From positions 248,001 through 312,000 of the forward strand of contig NZ_JAENIQ020000001.1 of assembly GCF_016595275.2 (NCBI RefSeq): a stretch of DNA of 64,000 nucleotides. The letters run 5' to 3'. The translations under genes were made by a program, and so were the position numbers. The DNA comes from Corynebacterium pygosceleis. Lineage in GTDB: Bacteria; Actinomycetota; Actinomycetes; Mycobacteriales; Mycobacteriaceae. Below, piece by piece: positions 11,018 through 20,399 of the stretch. Each line of letters opens with the position of its first letter. Within the stretch, counting starts at the first letter, position 1. The notes beneath the pieces were generated by a model that had not been told where the DNA came from, ran no database searches, and worked only from the letters and a program-made list of their open reading frames with translations.

Positions 11018-12493
11018 TCACCGGTCGGGGTTCACGGCCTTGCGGACGACACCCCGGACGGCCTCGGCGATGTCACCTGATGGGACGGGTCCACCGCAGG
11101 CCAGGGCCGCCTCCGCGTGTATCTTCGCCGCGAGCGCCACCATCCCGGGATCGGGGCGGTGGGCGATGGCGGCACCGGTGATCCCGGTGAGGACGTCCCC
11201 GGAGCCGGGCGTGGCGGCCCAGGAGCAGCCGGCGTCGACGAGGAGACACTCGTCGGTGGTGGCGATGACGGTGACCCGCCCCTTGAGCAGGACGCAGCAG
11301 TTCAGTTTCTCCGCCAGCGCTCGGGTGGCGGCGATCCGGTCGGGTCCCGGGGTGGTACCGGCGAGGCGCCCGAACTCGCGGTCGTGCGGGGTGAGCACGG
11401 TGAATGCGCCCCGGTGTCCGCGGTCGGTGACGGCGTCGGCGAGGTCCGTGCGGGAGGAGACGAGGGTGAGCGCGTCGGCGTCGAGAAGCACCGGCAGGTC
11501 GGTGGCGAGGAGATCCGCGAGGATACCGGCCTCGTCATCCCCTGTCCCGGTTCCGGGACCGACGGCCCACGCCTGGACCCGACCCGCCTCACCGGTCGTG
11601 GCGGTACCGATGACCTCGGGGTGGGCGGTGGTCACCGCGCCGTGGCAGCTCCCGGCGAAGCGGACCATCGGGGAGGTGGCGCGCAGGGCCCCGGCGGTGG
11701 CTAGCACCGCCGCCCCTGGATATCTACCGGATCCCGCGTGGATGCCCACCACTCCCCCGGTGTACTTGTCCGAGGTGCGACCGGGCCTCGGCCAGGCGGC
11801 CAGGTCCCCACGTTCGACGAGTCGGGCGTACGGGATGTGGTTCTCCAGTTCCCGGTCGATCCCGAGGCCGTGGCACGTGACGGTTCCGCAGTGTTCCGCG
11901 CCGAACACGTGCACGGGTTTCAGCGCACCGAAGGTGACGGTGTGGGTGGCGGGGAGATGGTCGTCGTGGGCGTGCCCGGTCATCGGGTCGACACCGCTGG
12001 GGATGTCGACGGCGACGACGGCCGGACAGGTGCCCGTGTCTCCGGTGTCGCAGCCGCGGATCATCCGGGCCGCGTCCGCACCGTGGCCCCGCAGACCACC
12101 GGATGCCCCGATTCCGACGATGCCGTCAATGATGAGGTCGGCATCCCGGACGTCTCCGACAGGTTGTTCCCCGGGTTCACGCCAGCGGGCGCGGGGTCCG
12201 AGAAATGCGGACGCCTCCCCGTGCAGTGTCGAGCCGACGGGCCACACGGTGACACCCGCACCGCGACGGGCGAGCTCGGCTGCGGCGAACAGCGCGTCGC
12301 CGCCGTTTCCCCCGGAGCCGGCGAGGACCAGAACCTTCGCGCCTGCGGGGCCCGGGTTCCGACGTCCGCGCAGGATTCGGTCGCAGTCCACCGCCAGAGC
12401 GTGCGCGGCACGGCGCATGAGACCCCCACCGAGTTTCGTCAGGAGAGGTTTCTCGGCGGCGCGGACGGTGTCCGGGGTGTGGACGGGGATCAT
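11018..12493 (-). CDS. nnr: Bifunctional NAD(P)HX epimerase/dehydratase Nnr
   Basis: 491 residues with two fused domains. The N-terminal YjeF_N epimerase (1-215) has VLVLAGSGGNGGDA and VDIPSGVD. The C-terminal ADP/ATP-dependent dehydratase (about 225-490) has DKYTGGVVGIHAGSGRYPGA, LTPHDREFGRL and AATPGSGDVLTGI. It repairs hydrated NAD(P)H. ATG 12493 has AGGAGAT upstream. Same strand as alr with an 86-base gap; this neighbourhood is common in actinobacteria. Confidence 0.94.
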   Translation of the reverse strand: MIPVHTPDTVRAAEKPLLTKLGGGLMRRAAHALAVDCDRILRGRRNPGPAGAKVLVLAGSGGNGGDALFAAAELARRGAGVTVWPVGSTLHGEASAFLGPRARWREPGEQPVGDVRDADLIIDGIVGIGASGGLRGHGADAARMIRGCDTGDTGTCPAVVAVDIPSGVDPMTGHAHDDHLPATHTVTFGALKPVHVFGAEHCGTVTCHGLGIDRELENHIPYARLVERGDLAAWPRPGRTSDKYTGGVVGIHAGSGRYPGAAVLATAGALRATSPMVRFAGSCHGAVTTAHPEVIGTATTGEAGRVQAWAVGPGTGTGDDEAGILADLLATDLPVLLDADALTLVSSRTDLADAVTDRGHRGAFTVLTPHDREFGRLAGTTPGPDRIAATRALAEKLNCCVLLKGRVTVIATTDECLLVDAGCSWAATPGSGDVLTGITGAAIAHRPDPGMVALAAKIHAEAALACGGPVPSGDIAEAVRGVVRKAVNPDR

Positions 12494-12542
12494 GGTTTCA
12501 TCTCCTGGAAGGTGGCGGCGATGAAAACCATGGTAGGACTGT

Positions 12543-13766
12543 CTACCCCACCTGGCGCACCCGAGCCCGTCGCCGCTTCCGTGTGACGCGCGCCCCGGTG
12601 ACGGCGAGTGCGCAGGCTGCGGCGACACCGGCTCCGGCGACGAACAGGATCGTCTCACTCCCGCCGGAGGTGCCGCCGGTAAACAAGGGCAGGGGGTGTT
12701 CGCCCGCCTGTCCACCGATGAACGCCCCCGATGCGATGCCGATGTTGAAGGCCCCGGAGTTGAGGCCGGATCCGGCCTCGGCGTTGTCTCCGGCGGCGCG
12801 GAGCACCCACGCCTGGGAGACCACGGAGATCGCGCCACCGAACAGCCCCCAGGCGAGCATGACCAGGCCGGCGGACAGCGGCGAACCGACGAACAGGGCG
12901 AACGCGAGTAGTGCGGCGACGACTCCGGCGGGGATGATCACGACGGTGGCGTCGAGGGAACGTTTCATCAGCGGACCCGCGAGGAAGTTGCCGGTGAGCC
13001 CGGCGATACCGAAGATGAATAGTTGGGTGCTGATCCCGGTGACGGGTACCCCGCCGAGGTCCTGCAGGAGCGGTGAGGCGTAGGTGTAGGCGGTGAAGTG
13101 CGCGGTGACGAGGATGAGCGTGTAGGCCACACCGAACTGGACCCCACGCAGGCGGGCGGTCGCCGCGATGTCGCCCAGGCTGACCGCCGTGGTGGTCGTG
13201 GCCGCGGGGACGAGCAGGATCAGGCCGACCGCCACGAGGAGGGCGGCTCCCGCCACGACGATAAACGCCTCCTCCCAGGAGGTCCGCTCCCCCAGCCAGG
13301 TCGCCAGCGGCACCCCGAGGACGATGGCGGCCGCCGCTCCGGAGAAAGCGACCGTGAGGGCCTTCGGGGCGTCCTCCTCCGCCGCGACGCGGACGACCGT
13401 CGCTCCGAGGAGCGCCCAGAACATGCCGAGCGCGACTCCGACGAGGATGCGGGAGGCCAGGAAGAATCCGGCGGTGGGTGAGAGTGCCGAGAGCACGCCC
13501 GAGACGGCGTTCGCGGCCAGGGCACCGGCGAGGATGAACCTCCTGTCGGTGCGTCCGACGAGCTTCGGGGCGAAGATCGCGACGACGCCCGCGAGGATTC
13601 CGGGGATGGTGACGCCGAGGCCGATCGTGCCGTGGGAGGTGTCGAGGTCGTCGGCGACGAGGGTCAGGACACCGATGGGCAGTTCCTCCATCGTGGTCAT
13701 GACGAAGATTCCCAGGCCCAGCATGACGATGCCCGCCCAGGGGGTGCGGTCGGCGGTGTCGGACAA
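12543..13766 (-). CDS. MFS transporter, drug/sugar efflux type (DHA1-like)
   Basis: About 407 residues with 12 predicted membrane segments starting at WAGIVMLGLGIFVMTTMEELPIGVL. The N-terminal helix pattern and loop motif GRTDRRFIL fit the DHA1 (AraJ/NepI-like) proton-coupled exporter family. The substrate is unknown. The start is taken as TTG 13766 with AAAGGA ten bases upstream. The longer GTG start at 13835 would add a basic 23-residue leader and place coding sequence inside the glmS terminator hairpin, so it is less likely. Ends 50 bases before nnr. Confidence 0.8.
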   Translation of the reverse strand: MSDTADRTPWAGIVMLGLGIFVMTTMEELPIGVLTLVADDLDTSHGTIGLGVTIPGILAGVVAIFAPKLVGRTDRRFILAGALAANAVSGVLSALSPTAGFFLASRILVGVALGMFWALLGATVVRVAAEEDAPKALTVAFSGAAAAIVLGVPLATWLGERTSWEEAFIVVAGAALLVAVGLILLVPAATTTTAVSLGDIAATARLRGVQFGVAYTLILVTAHFTAYTYASPLLQDLGGVPVTGISTQLFIFGIAGLTGNFLAGPLMKRSLDATVVIIPAGVVAALLAFALFVGSPLSAGLVMLAWGLFGGAISVVSQAWVLRAAGDNAEAGSGLNSGAFNIGIASGAFIGGQAGEHPLPLFTGGTSGGSETILFVAGAGVAAACALAVTGARVTRKRRRARVRQVG

Positions 13767-13820
13767 CGTTGTCGATTCCTTTCCTCGGTGTTTTCCTCGG
13801 TTGCGGTGCCGCGCGCGAGT

Positions 13821-13853
13821 GCGCCCCGCGACCACGAGGTGGGCGCGGGGCGC
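13821..13853 (-). terminator. Terminator hairpin of glmS
   Basis: Arms GCGCCCCGCG (13821-13830) and CGCGGGGCGC (13844-13853) with a 13-base loop that can itself pair. It lies 54 bases past the glmS stop and before the MFS gene. It also argues for the TTG start of the MFS gene. Confidence 0.65.
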
Positions 13854-13906
13854 GTCGTGACGCCGGTGTGTGGGACCGTGGCGTCAACCGGTGACGAAGG
13901 GGGAGA

Positions 13907-15772
13907 CTACTCCACCGTCACGGACTTGGCGAGGTTCCGGGGCTTGTCGATGTCATCGTTGCCGCAGTGGCGGGCGATGTCGGCTGCGAGGAACTGGAGT
14001 GGCACGGTCGCGAGGAGCGGCTGCATGATCGACGAGGACTCGGGGATGCGGATCAGCCAGTTCGCGAACGGTTCGACGGAGGTGTCCCCCTCTTCGGCGA
14101 TGACGATGGTCTTCGCTCCGCGGGCGCGGATCTCCTGGATGTTGGACACGATCTTGGAGTGCAGGACCTTCACTCCGTTCGGGCTGGGCACGACGACGAC
14201 CACTGGCAGGTCCTCCTCGATGAGCGCGATCGGGCCGTGCTTGAGTTCACCGGCGGGGAACCCTTCCGCGTGGATGTACGCCAGCTCCTTGAGCTTCAGC
14301 GCCCCCTCGAGGGCGATGGGGAATCCGACGCCGCGGCCGAGGAACAGCATGGTGCGGATCGCGCCGAGGGTGTCGGCGATCTGGGCGACGTCATCGGCGC
14401 AGTCGAGCAGCTTCTCGATCTTCGCGGGGATGGCCTCGAGGTCCTCCCAGATGTCGGCGATCTCGTCGGGGTACTTCGTGCCGCGCGCCTGCGCGAGCGC
14501 GAGGCCCACGATGTAGTTCGCGGCGACCTGCGCGAGGAACGCCTTGGTGGAGGCGACACCGATCTCGGGGCCGGCGTGGGTGTAGAGCACGGCGTCGGAT
14601 TCGCGGGGGATCTGCGCACCGTTGGTGTTGCAGACGGCGAGGACCTTCGCGCCCTGCGCCTTGGCGTGGCGCACCGCCTCGAGGGTGTCGGCGGTCTCCC
14701 CGGACTGGGAGACGGCGATGACGAGCGTCCGCTTGTCCAGGATCGGGTCGCGGTAGCGGAACTCGCTGGCGACCTCGATCTCGACGGGGATGCGGACCCA
14801 GTGCTCGATGGCGTACTTGGCGAGCAGACCGGAGTGGTAGGCCGAACCGCAGGCGACGACGTACACCTTGTCCAGGTTGCGGAGGTCGTCGTCGGTGAGT
14901 CCGTCCTCGTCGAGGCGGATACGCCCGTCGACGAAGTGTCCGGCGAGGGTGTCGCGTACGGCGGCGGGCTGCTCGTGGATCTCCTTGATCATGAAGGAGT
15001 CGTAGCCGCCCTTCTCCGCTGCGGCGAGATCCCAGTCGATGGTGAACGGGCGGCCCTCTGCGGGGGTGCCGTCGAAGTTGAGCAGTTCGTAACCGTCGGC
15101 GTTGATGACGACGACGGTGTCCTGGCCGAGTTCCACCGCCTCGCGGGTGAATTCGATGAAGGCGGCGACGTCTGAGCCGAGGAAGGTCTCGCCCTCGCCG
15201 ACGCCGACGATCAGTGGCGTGGAGCGGCGTGCGGCGATGATCTCGCCGGGGTGATCGGCGTGGGTGAACAGCAGCGTGAACGCGCCCTCGAGGCGGTTGA
15301 GCACGGACAGGGCGCTCGCGCGGAAATCACCGGCGGTCTCACCGTCGTTGTAGGCGCGGGCGAGCAGGTGCGCGGCGACCTCGGAGTCGGTGACCGACTT
15401 CATCTCGACGCCGTCGCGTTCGAGCTGCTCGCGGAGCGGCGCGAAGTTCTCGATGATGCCGTTGTGGACGATCGCGACCTTCCCGTCGAAGGAGACGTGC
15501 GGGTGTGCGTTCTCGTCGGTGGGACGGCCGTGGGTGGCCCATCTGGTGTGCCCGATGGCGGTGTGCCCGACCAGGTGGTCGCGCCCGGTCTCGGAGATCT
15601 TGTCCACCAGGTTCGCGAGCTGTCCGGCCCGCTTGACGGACTGGATTCCACCGTCGTCACCGACGATCGCGATGCCCGAGGAATCGTATCCGCGGTACTC
15701 CATCCGACGCAGCGCTTCCAGGGCGATGTCGAGGCCCTGCTGTTTACCTACATATCCAACGATTCCACACAT
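13907..15772 (-). CDS. glmS: Glutamine-fructose-6-phosphate aminotransferase (isomerizing)
   Basis: 621 residues. The start is fixed by MCGIVGYVG, since Cys2 must be N-terminal after Met removal to act as the glutaminase nucleophile. Residues 1-230 are class II amidotransferase (MEYRGYDSSGIA, HTRWATHG). Residues 280-620 hold two SIS sugar-isomerase domains (ACGSAYHSG, SQSGETADT, E-L-K-H-G-P). Makes glucosamine-6-P, the first step of UDP-GlcNAc synthesis. GlmM, the next enzyme, is encoded at 18881-20224. Confidence 0.97.
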   Translation of the reverse strand: MCGIVGYVGKQQGLDIALEALRRMEYRGYDSSGIAIVGDDGGIQSVKRAGQLANLVDKISETGRDHLVGHTAIGHTRWATHGRPTDENAHPHVSFDGKVAIVHNGIIENFAPLREQLERDGVEMKSVTDSEVAAHLLARAYNDGETAGDFRASALSVLNRLEGAFTLLFTHADHPGEIIAARRSTPLIVGVGEGETFLGSDVAAFIEFTREAVELGQDTVVVINADGYELLNFDGTPAEGRPFTIDWDLAAAEKGGYDSFMIKEIHEQPAAVRDTLAGHFVDGRIRLDEDGLTDDDLRNLDKVYVVACGSAYHSGLLAKYAIEHWVRIPVEIEVASEFRYRDPILDKRTLVIAVSQSGETADTLEAVRHAKAQGAKVLAVCNTNGAQIPRESDAVLYTHAGPEIGVASTKAFLAQVAANYIVGLALAQARGTKYPDEIADIWEDLEAIPAKIEKLLDCADDVAQIADTLGAIRTMLFLGRGVGFPIALEGALKLKELAYIHAEGFPAGELKHGPIALIEEDLPVVVVVPSPNGVKVLHSKIVSNIQEIRARGAKTIVIAEEGDTSVEPFANWLIRIPESSSIMQPLLATVPLQFLAADIARHCGNDDIDKPRNLAKSVTVE

Positions 15773-15946
15773 ACCGACCACAGTAGTGGAAGCCGGGGAT
15801 CCGCCCGCTCACCCACGCTCAACGGGACGCAGACCCGTCGGGGACGGCGGACGTCGTTCCCCGGGGACCGGGCCGCAGGGGTCCGACGGTGTCCGTCCGG
15901 GATCTTTCCGTGTCCGTGGTGAGTGTGGTGATGCACGACCGTGAAC

Positions 15947-15952
15947 TATCCT
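15947..15952 (+). promoter_or_regulatory. Putative -10 element for a leaderless transcript
   Basis: TATCCT fits the actinobacterial -10 consensus TANNNT and ends six bases before the GTG at 15959, so transcription would start at or next to the start codon. No Shine-Dalgarno sequence is convincing here. The -35 region is weak. Confidence 0.4.
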
Positions 15953-15958
15953 GGGGGC

Positions 15959-16795
15959 GTGGCTCAGAAACTGAAGAAGCAAATGTCCAAGCTGTCCCGG
16001 CGCGGCCCACACCGGGTGATGGTCGGCGACCTCGATGTCGCCGGGATCCCCGGCAAGCTGTACACCCCTGCGGAGGGTGACGGCATCCCCGGGATCGTGT
16101 TCGGGCATGACTGGATGACGGGGGTGGACAGGTACCACCGCACCCTCAGGCACCTCGCGAGTTGGGGTATCGCTGTGGCTGCACCGGGGACGGAGAAGGG
16201 GGTCCTCCCGGACCACCGGGGGTTCGTCGCGGACATGGAGACCTGTCTTCAGATTCTCGCGGGTGTGAAGCTTGGCGCCGGGAAGGTGACGGTGTCGCCC
16301 GGCAGGCTCGGTGTCGCCGGGCACGGGATGGGGGCGGGTTGCGCGATCCTCGCCGCCGTCGATCGTTCCGCCGTCCGCGCCGTGGGTGCGCTCTACCCGG
16401 CTGTGACGAGTCCTTCATGTGCTGAGGCGGCGAAGGAGATGACCGTTCCCGGGCTCGTCGTCGGTTCCGGGCGTCCCTTCCTCATCGACGCCGGTAGCCC
16501 GGCGAAGGTCGCGGCGAACTGGGGGTGTGATGACGTGGTGTACCGCGTCGTGGACAAGGGCACCCAGTTCAGTTTTCCGGAGCGGATCGGCACGAATCTC
16601 GCCATCGGCGTGGGTCTGCCGAAGTTCTCCGCGCAGGAGGCGGCCCGGGCTCTGCTCACCGGATTCCTGCTCCACCGCCTGGGCGGGGAAAAGGACTTCG
16701 CGGCCTTTTCCGATCCGGAGGCGGACCCGGGTAAGGGCGTGACCGCCTACACCGGGGAGGAACTCGCCGACGAGGCCGATTCACTCGTGTCCTGA
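15959..16795 (+). CDS. Alpha/beta-hydrolase-fold protein (dienelactone hydrolase-like) lacking the nucleophile serine
   Basis: 278 residues from GTG 15959. The fold matches dienelactone hydrolase-like proteins: IVFGHDWMTG (residues 46-55), VAAPGTEKG, then the elbow strand GVAGHGMGAGC (118-128). The nucleophile position of the G-x-S/C-x-G elbow is Gly123 here, so classical hydrolysis is doubtful. Cytoplasmic, with no signal peptide. It is divergent from glmS and convergent with the 16812-18609 operon. M. tuberculosis has a protein of similar size in the same place (Rv3438, from memory), so it is a conserved resident rather than an insertion. Confidence 0.8.
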   Translation: MAQKLKKQMSKLSRRGPHRVMVGDLDVAGIPGKLYTPAEGDGIPGIVFGHDWMTGVDRYHRTLRHLASWGIAVAAPGTEKGVLPDHRGFVADMETCLQILAGVKLGAGKVTVSPGRLGVAGHGMGAGCAILAAVDRSAVRAVGALYPAVTSPSCAEAAKEMTVPGLVVGSGRPFLIDAGSPAKVAANWGCDDVVYRVVDKGTQFSFPERIGTNLAIGVGLPKFSAQEAARALLTGFLLHRLGGEKDFAAFSDPEADPGKGVTAYTGEELADEADSLVS

Positions 16796-16811
16796 CGACG
16801 GCCGGAGCGGT

Positions 16812-17102
16812 TCAGTTCCATCCCTGGCGCAGGACGCCCCGGGCGGATGTCCGGGGACGACGTTCAGCGGGAACAGCCACATCCCGTCTGATCTGGGCGC
16901 CTGGGGGGACGGCCTTCCCTTCGTCCCGGCTCGTGTCGGGGTGCACTGCGGCTGATCGCCACCCACGTGTCTGATTCCCCGCTTTTCCCGCGGCTTCACT
17001 CGCCGACCTGTGCGCACGTTCGAGGGCTTTCTCGAAGTCCGCGAGACGTCGCATCGAACGTTGCTCGAAGCCCGCGATGAACCGGTCGAATTCGTCGGTC
17101 AC
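16812..17102 (-). CDS. Small hypothetical protein, third gene of the glmM-glmS interval operon
   Basis: 96 residues from GTG 17102, overlapping the previous stop by four bases (GTGA). The first 45 residues are a charged helix (DEFDRFIAGFEQRSMRRLADFEKALERAH); the rest is Arg/Pro-rich and looks disordered. No signal peptide and no WXG motif. Coupling to the upstream gene and its position support a real gene, but the C-terminal half is low-complexity and may be poorly conserved. Function unknown. Confidence 0.55.
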   Translation of the reverse strand: MTDEFDRFIAGFEQRSMRRLADFEKALERAHRSASEAAGKAGNQTRGWRSAAVHPDTSRDEGKAVPPGAQIRRDVAVPAERRPRTSARGVLRQGWN

Positions 17103-18268
17103 CAGCGGCCCGCCTTCCGTGTCGTGCCGACGGGGTCACCGGTGTCCTGTACCGGGGCGGCGGGGCCGGGTTCCGGTGGGGGCCCGGTTTCCGGGGCCGG
17201 TCGAGGCTCCACCCGGTCGGGTTCGGGCACGGGGGCCGGTGCGGGGCCTTCGGGTGCGGTCTCCGGTGATTCGACCGGCTCAGTGTGTCCGCTCCCGGTT
17301 CCGTCAGTGATGTCGGGGGCCGGTGGCGGTGTCTCCTGCGGGACGGTGTCTCCGGTGGTGTCGGTGAGAGGTTCCGGAGAGCCGTCCGCGAGATCGGCGA
17401 TCATGTCGGCGCCGAGAAGGGCGACCCCGACACCGAGAGCACCGAGGATTCCGGTGCACGAGAGCGCGTCGACGCCCGCCGCCACCGGTGCTTCGCCACC
17501 GGCTCCCGGAGTCGTCACCTCCGGGTCCGGTTCGATCTGCGGGGGCGGATGGGAGAGCGCGGGGTTGAACAGGATCTCCGCCGCCGGGGAGAGCTGTGGC
17601 GGGGTGACGCCCGCGATGGCCGACTGTATCGCCATGAGGTGATTGAGCCCCTCACACATCGTCTCGTCACGGTCCACGCACAGTCCCCAGATCTCGTGGG
17701 CGCATTCATCGACGAGTGTGGCCGCCGTCCCGACGAGATCCCGGAATGTGTCCCAGTCACCGTCGGTGTGTGCACGGTAGATCATGAGCGTCTGTGCCCT
17801 GATCACGGACAACGTCGCCCGGACGGTCACCCCGGCTGCTTCCCCGGACATCCTGCACAGGGTCGCGTTCGCGGACATCGCACGCGCGGCCCCCTCGACC
17901 GCCTTCCCCTGTTCGGCGCAGTAGGTCAGGTAGTCCTCCACGACGCCGGTGAGCTGCTCCGCGATGAGTTGTGCGGGCCCGTCCTCCCCCAGTCGACCGA
18001 CGACGTCCCTGAGGTTCTCCCCCACGTCCTGCTGGTCAGCCGGACCGGGGACCGCGACCGCCCTGTCGAGGACGGCGCCCGGGTTGAATCCCGTCACGGT
18101 CCCCACGGTGTCGGCGAGCTCCTCCGGTGTCACCTGCGGGCCCGCCCATGCCGCACGGGCGGCCTTCTCCAGCTCCGTGACGACGGCCCGGTAGTCCTCG
18201 ACCGCGTTGTACAGCATGCGGACACCGGCGTCCGCGTCACCCGTGCGTGTCTCGGTCGTGTCCTTCAC
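17099..18268 (-). CDS. Ala/Pro-rich protein with helical N-domain and hydrophobic segment, possible ESX-4 partner
   Basis: 389 residues from GTG 18268, four-base overlap with the preceding gene. Residues 1-215 are predicted all-helical (VRMLYNAVEDYRAVVTELEK...). Residues 245-270 are a hydrophobic stretch (CTGILGALGVGVALLGADMI) that could span the membrane. Residues 280-389 are a Pro/Glu/Thr-rich tail. The layout, helical bundle then disordered tail, recalls type VII substrates and their partners, and M. tuberculosis carries an Ala/Pro-rich protein at the equivalent place (Rv3439c, from memory) close to ESX-4. The link to secretion is inference. Confidence 0.7.
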   Translation of the reverse strand: MKDTTETRTGDADAGVRMLYNAVEDYRAVVTELEKAARAAWAGPQVTPEELADTVGTVTGFNPGAVLDRAVAVPGPADQQDVGENLRDVVGRLGEDGPAQLIAEQLTGVVEDYLTYCAEQGKAVEGAARAMSANATLCRMSGEAAGVTVRATLSVIRAQTLMIYRAHTDGDWDTFRDLVGTAATLVDECAHEIWGLCVDRDETMCEGLNHLMAIQSAIAGVTPPQLSPAAEILFNPALSHPPPQIEPDPEVTTPGAGGEAPVAAGVDALSCTGILGALGVGVALLGADMIADLADGSPEPLTDTTGDTVPQETPPPAPDITDGTGSGHTEPVESPETAPEGPAPAPVPEPDRVEPRPAPETGPPPEPGPAAPVQDTGDPVGTTRKAGRW

Positions 18269-18609
18269 CGGAGGATTCCCCTCAGTTCATCACCGAACGT
18301 GCGGTCACCGGAGACGAACTCATCGACCTGGACCAGGGCTGCGGACACCGTGGCCCGGATTGCCTCCAGCCGGTGCGCGGTGGCTGCGTGCAGGTCGAGA
18401 AACTGCCGGTCCAGTTCCACCGCGAAGTCGCGGAACCCGGTACCGAGGTGCTCGCCGACAGGTTCCGGGACCATGGCCGCGTGCCGTGCCTGCCGCTGCT
18501 CGACGTCGTCCAGGAGCCTCTTCAGGGCCTCGACGACACCGGGATCGAGACGGAGGACGGATGCCGAATCATCCGCCGCCGGAGAGCCGGGTGTGTGACC
18601 GTTGTCCAC
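18265..18609 (-). CDS. Small helical protein, first gene of the glmM-glmS interval operon
   Basis: 114 residues from GTG 18609, with GAGG seven bases upstream. Mostly helical with a likely coiled coil (VVEALKRLLDDVEQRQARHAAM, then FRDFAVELDRQFLDLHAATAHRLEAIRATV). Size and helix-turn-helix hairpin style resemble small type VII substrate or chaperone-like proteins, but there is no WxG motif. Its stop overlaps the next start (GTGA), so all three genes 18609-16812 are translated as a unit. A short protein sits at the same place in mycobacteria (Rv3440c, from memory). Confidence 0.65.
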   Translation of the reverse strand: MDNGHTPGSPAADDSASVLRLDPGVVEALKRLLDDVEQRQARHAAMVPEPVGEHLGTGFRDFAVELDRQFLDLHAATAHRLEAIRATVSAALVQVDEFVSGDRTFGDELRGILR

Positions 18610-18880
18610 GTCTGAACCTCATTCATCTGTGCCGGGTACCCGCGCGCCCCTCGTCCGTGATCCTCACCGGATCGGAACGGCGCGGGAATGCAGCTGGATC
18701 CCATCATTCTTGGTCTTTAGACCGTCACGGCCGGTGAAAAGGTTCCACCCTTTTTCAGCACCTGCGCACCGCAGAACGGACACCCGACTGAGGAAGTTCC
18801 TCTACCTGCGTCGACACCGGGGCGGCAGGATGCCGCGGGGGTGGTCGCAGGGGTGGAACGGCGGCGGCGGGATCTCCGGA

Positions 18881-20224
18881 TCAGACCTCCGCGACGACCG
18901 CCGCCAGGCGACCCGCCACCCGCCGGGCGGTTTCCGCGTCCGCCGCCTCGACCATGACACGGTACAGCTCCTCGGTTCCGGAGGGGCGCAGGAGCACCCG
19001 GCCGGTCTCACCGAGTTCCGCCTCCGCCGTCGCCGTCGCCTCCGCGACCCGGGCGCTGGATGAGATCGCCGTCTTGTCCGACACCGGGACGTTGATGAGG
19101 ACCTGGGGCAGCACGGTCATCGCCGCGGCGAGTTCCTTCAGTGTCTTGCCCGTCTCAGCCATCCTGGCCATGAGCGCCAGGCCGGTGAGGGTACCGTCTC
19201 CGGTGGTTCCGTGGTCCGGGAGCACGATGTGCCCGGACTGTTCACCCCCGAGGGAGAAACCCCCGGCGTTGAGGTCAGCGAGGACGTAACGGTCCCCCAC
19301 CTTCGTGGTGCGCAGCGCGATACCCGCCTCCTCCATGGCGAGTTTGAGTCCGAGATTGCTCATCACCGTGGCGACGAGCGTGTTCTTGCGCAGTTCACCG
19401 TTCTCCTTCATGGCGATCGCGAGGATCGCCATGATCTGGTCACCGTCGACGACGGTGCCCTCCGCGTCGACCGCGAGACACCGGTCGGCGTCACCGTCGT
19501 GGGCGAGCCCGATGTCCGCGCCGTGCTCGATGACGGCCTGCTGCACCTGGTCGATGTGGGTGGATCCGCAGCCGTCGTTGATGTTGTAGGAATTGGGTTT
19601 GTCGTGGATGGCGATGACCTCGGCGCCGGCGGCGCCGTACGCGAGCGGCGTCACCTCATGGGCCGCGCCGTTGGCGCAGTCGACGACGACCCTGATACCG
19701 GAGAGATCCTTCGCCACGGCCTGTGACAGGTGCTGGAGGTAGCGTTCCTGCGCGTCGTGGGCCTCCTCCAGGACCCTCCCGATACCGTGCCCGGTCGGTC
19801 CCCCCTCCGGGAGACGCGCCATCGCCGCCTCGATCTCGTCCTCCACCTCGTCGGCGAGCTTGTGCCCACCGGAGGCGAAGAATTTGATGCCGTTGTCCGG
19901 CATCGGGTTGTGGGAGGCCGAGATCATGACGCCCATGTCGGCACCGTAGTCGTCGGTGAGGAACGCCACCGCCGGCGTGGGTAGGACGCCGACCCGAAGA
20001 ACATCGACGCCCTGGCTGGCCATACCGGCGGCGAGGGCGGCGGCGAGCATTTCACCCGAGACCCGGGGATCTCGTCCGATGATTGCCATCGGGCGGCGTT
20101 TGGAGGTGCGGTTTTCCTTGGTGAGAACATGGGCGGCAGCGACTCCCAGGCGGAGAGCCAGGGGCGCGGTCAACGCCTTGTTCGCCAGTCCACGTACGCC
20201 GTCAGTTCCGAAGAGTCGAGTCAT
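18881..20224 (-). CDS. glmM: Phosphoglucosamine mutase
   Basis: 447 residues, exactly the family length. Converts glucosamine-6-P to glucosamine-1-P for UDP-GlcNAc. [12 protein letters not shown] begins the protein. The phosphoserine loop is MISASHNP (S104), the metal loop is HDGDADRC, the sugar-binding loop is GGEQSGH, and the phosphate-binding loop is [15 protein letters not shown] 20224 fits. Sits downstream of rplM-rpsI as in mycobacteria. Confidence 0.96.
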   Translation of the reverse strand: MTRLFGTDGVRGLANKALTAPLALRLGVAAAHVLTKENRTSKRRPMAIIGRDPRVSGEMLAAALAAGMASQGVDVLRVGVLPTPAVAFLTDDYGADMGVMISASHNPMPDNGIKFFASGGHKLADEVEDEIEAAMARLPEGGPTGHGIGRVLEEAHDAQERYLQHLSQAVAKDLSGIRVVVDCANGAAHEVTPLAYGAAGAEVIAIHDKPNSYNINDGCGSTHIDQVQQAVIEHGADIGLAHDGDADRCLAVDAEGTVVDGDQIMAILAIAMKENGELRKNTLVATVMSNLGLKLAMEEAGIALRTTKVGDRYVLADLNAGGFSLGGEQSGHIVLPDHGTTGDGTLTGLALMARMAETGKTLKELAAAMTVLPQVLINVPVSDKTAISSSARVAEATATAEAELGETGRVLLRPSGTEELYRVMVEAADAETARRVAGRLAAVVAEV

Positions 20225-20359
20225 GTGTCCATTATGCCGGTCGGGTGTACCCGGTGAGTGCGGTGGGGTGATCCACGGTGCGGTGCCCGCCGCATGTGCC
20301 CCTCCCCGGAAACGGCGGGAGCCGCCGCCCCCACGGGAAAGTGGGAACGACGGCTCGTA

Positions 20360-20383
20360 CCGTCCCGCGCGAGGACGGGACGG
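20360..20383 (-). terminator. Possible terminator after rpsI
   Basis: CCGTCCCG (20360-20367) pairs with CGGGACGG (20376-20383), 8-base loop, 17 bases past the rpsI stop. No T-run follows. Confidence 0.4.
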
Positions 20384-20399
20384 GGATCCTGGAAAAGGA

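Noticed and set aside
10734..12524. 596-codon plus-strand frame over nnr
   Set aside because: Covers the well-supported nnr gene on the other strand; Ser/Thr/Pro-rich, no motif.
13767..13835. N-terminal extension of the MFS gene from GTG 13835
   Set aside because: Overlaps the strong hairpin expected to terminate glmS and adds only a basic leader without family similarity.
16781..17017. 78-codon minus-strand frame overlapping the 16812-17102 gene
   Set aside because: The overlapping frame at 16812-17102 has a GTGA-coupled start and a helical N-terminus, so this one is a shadow.
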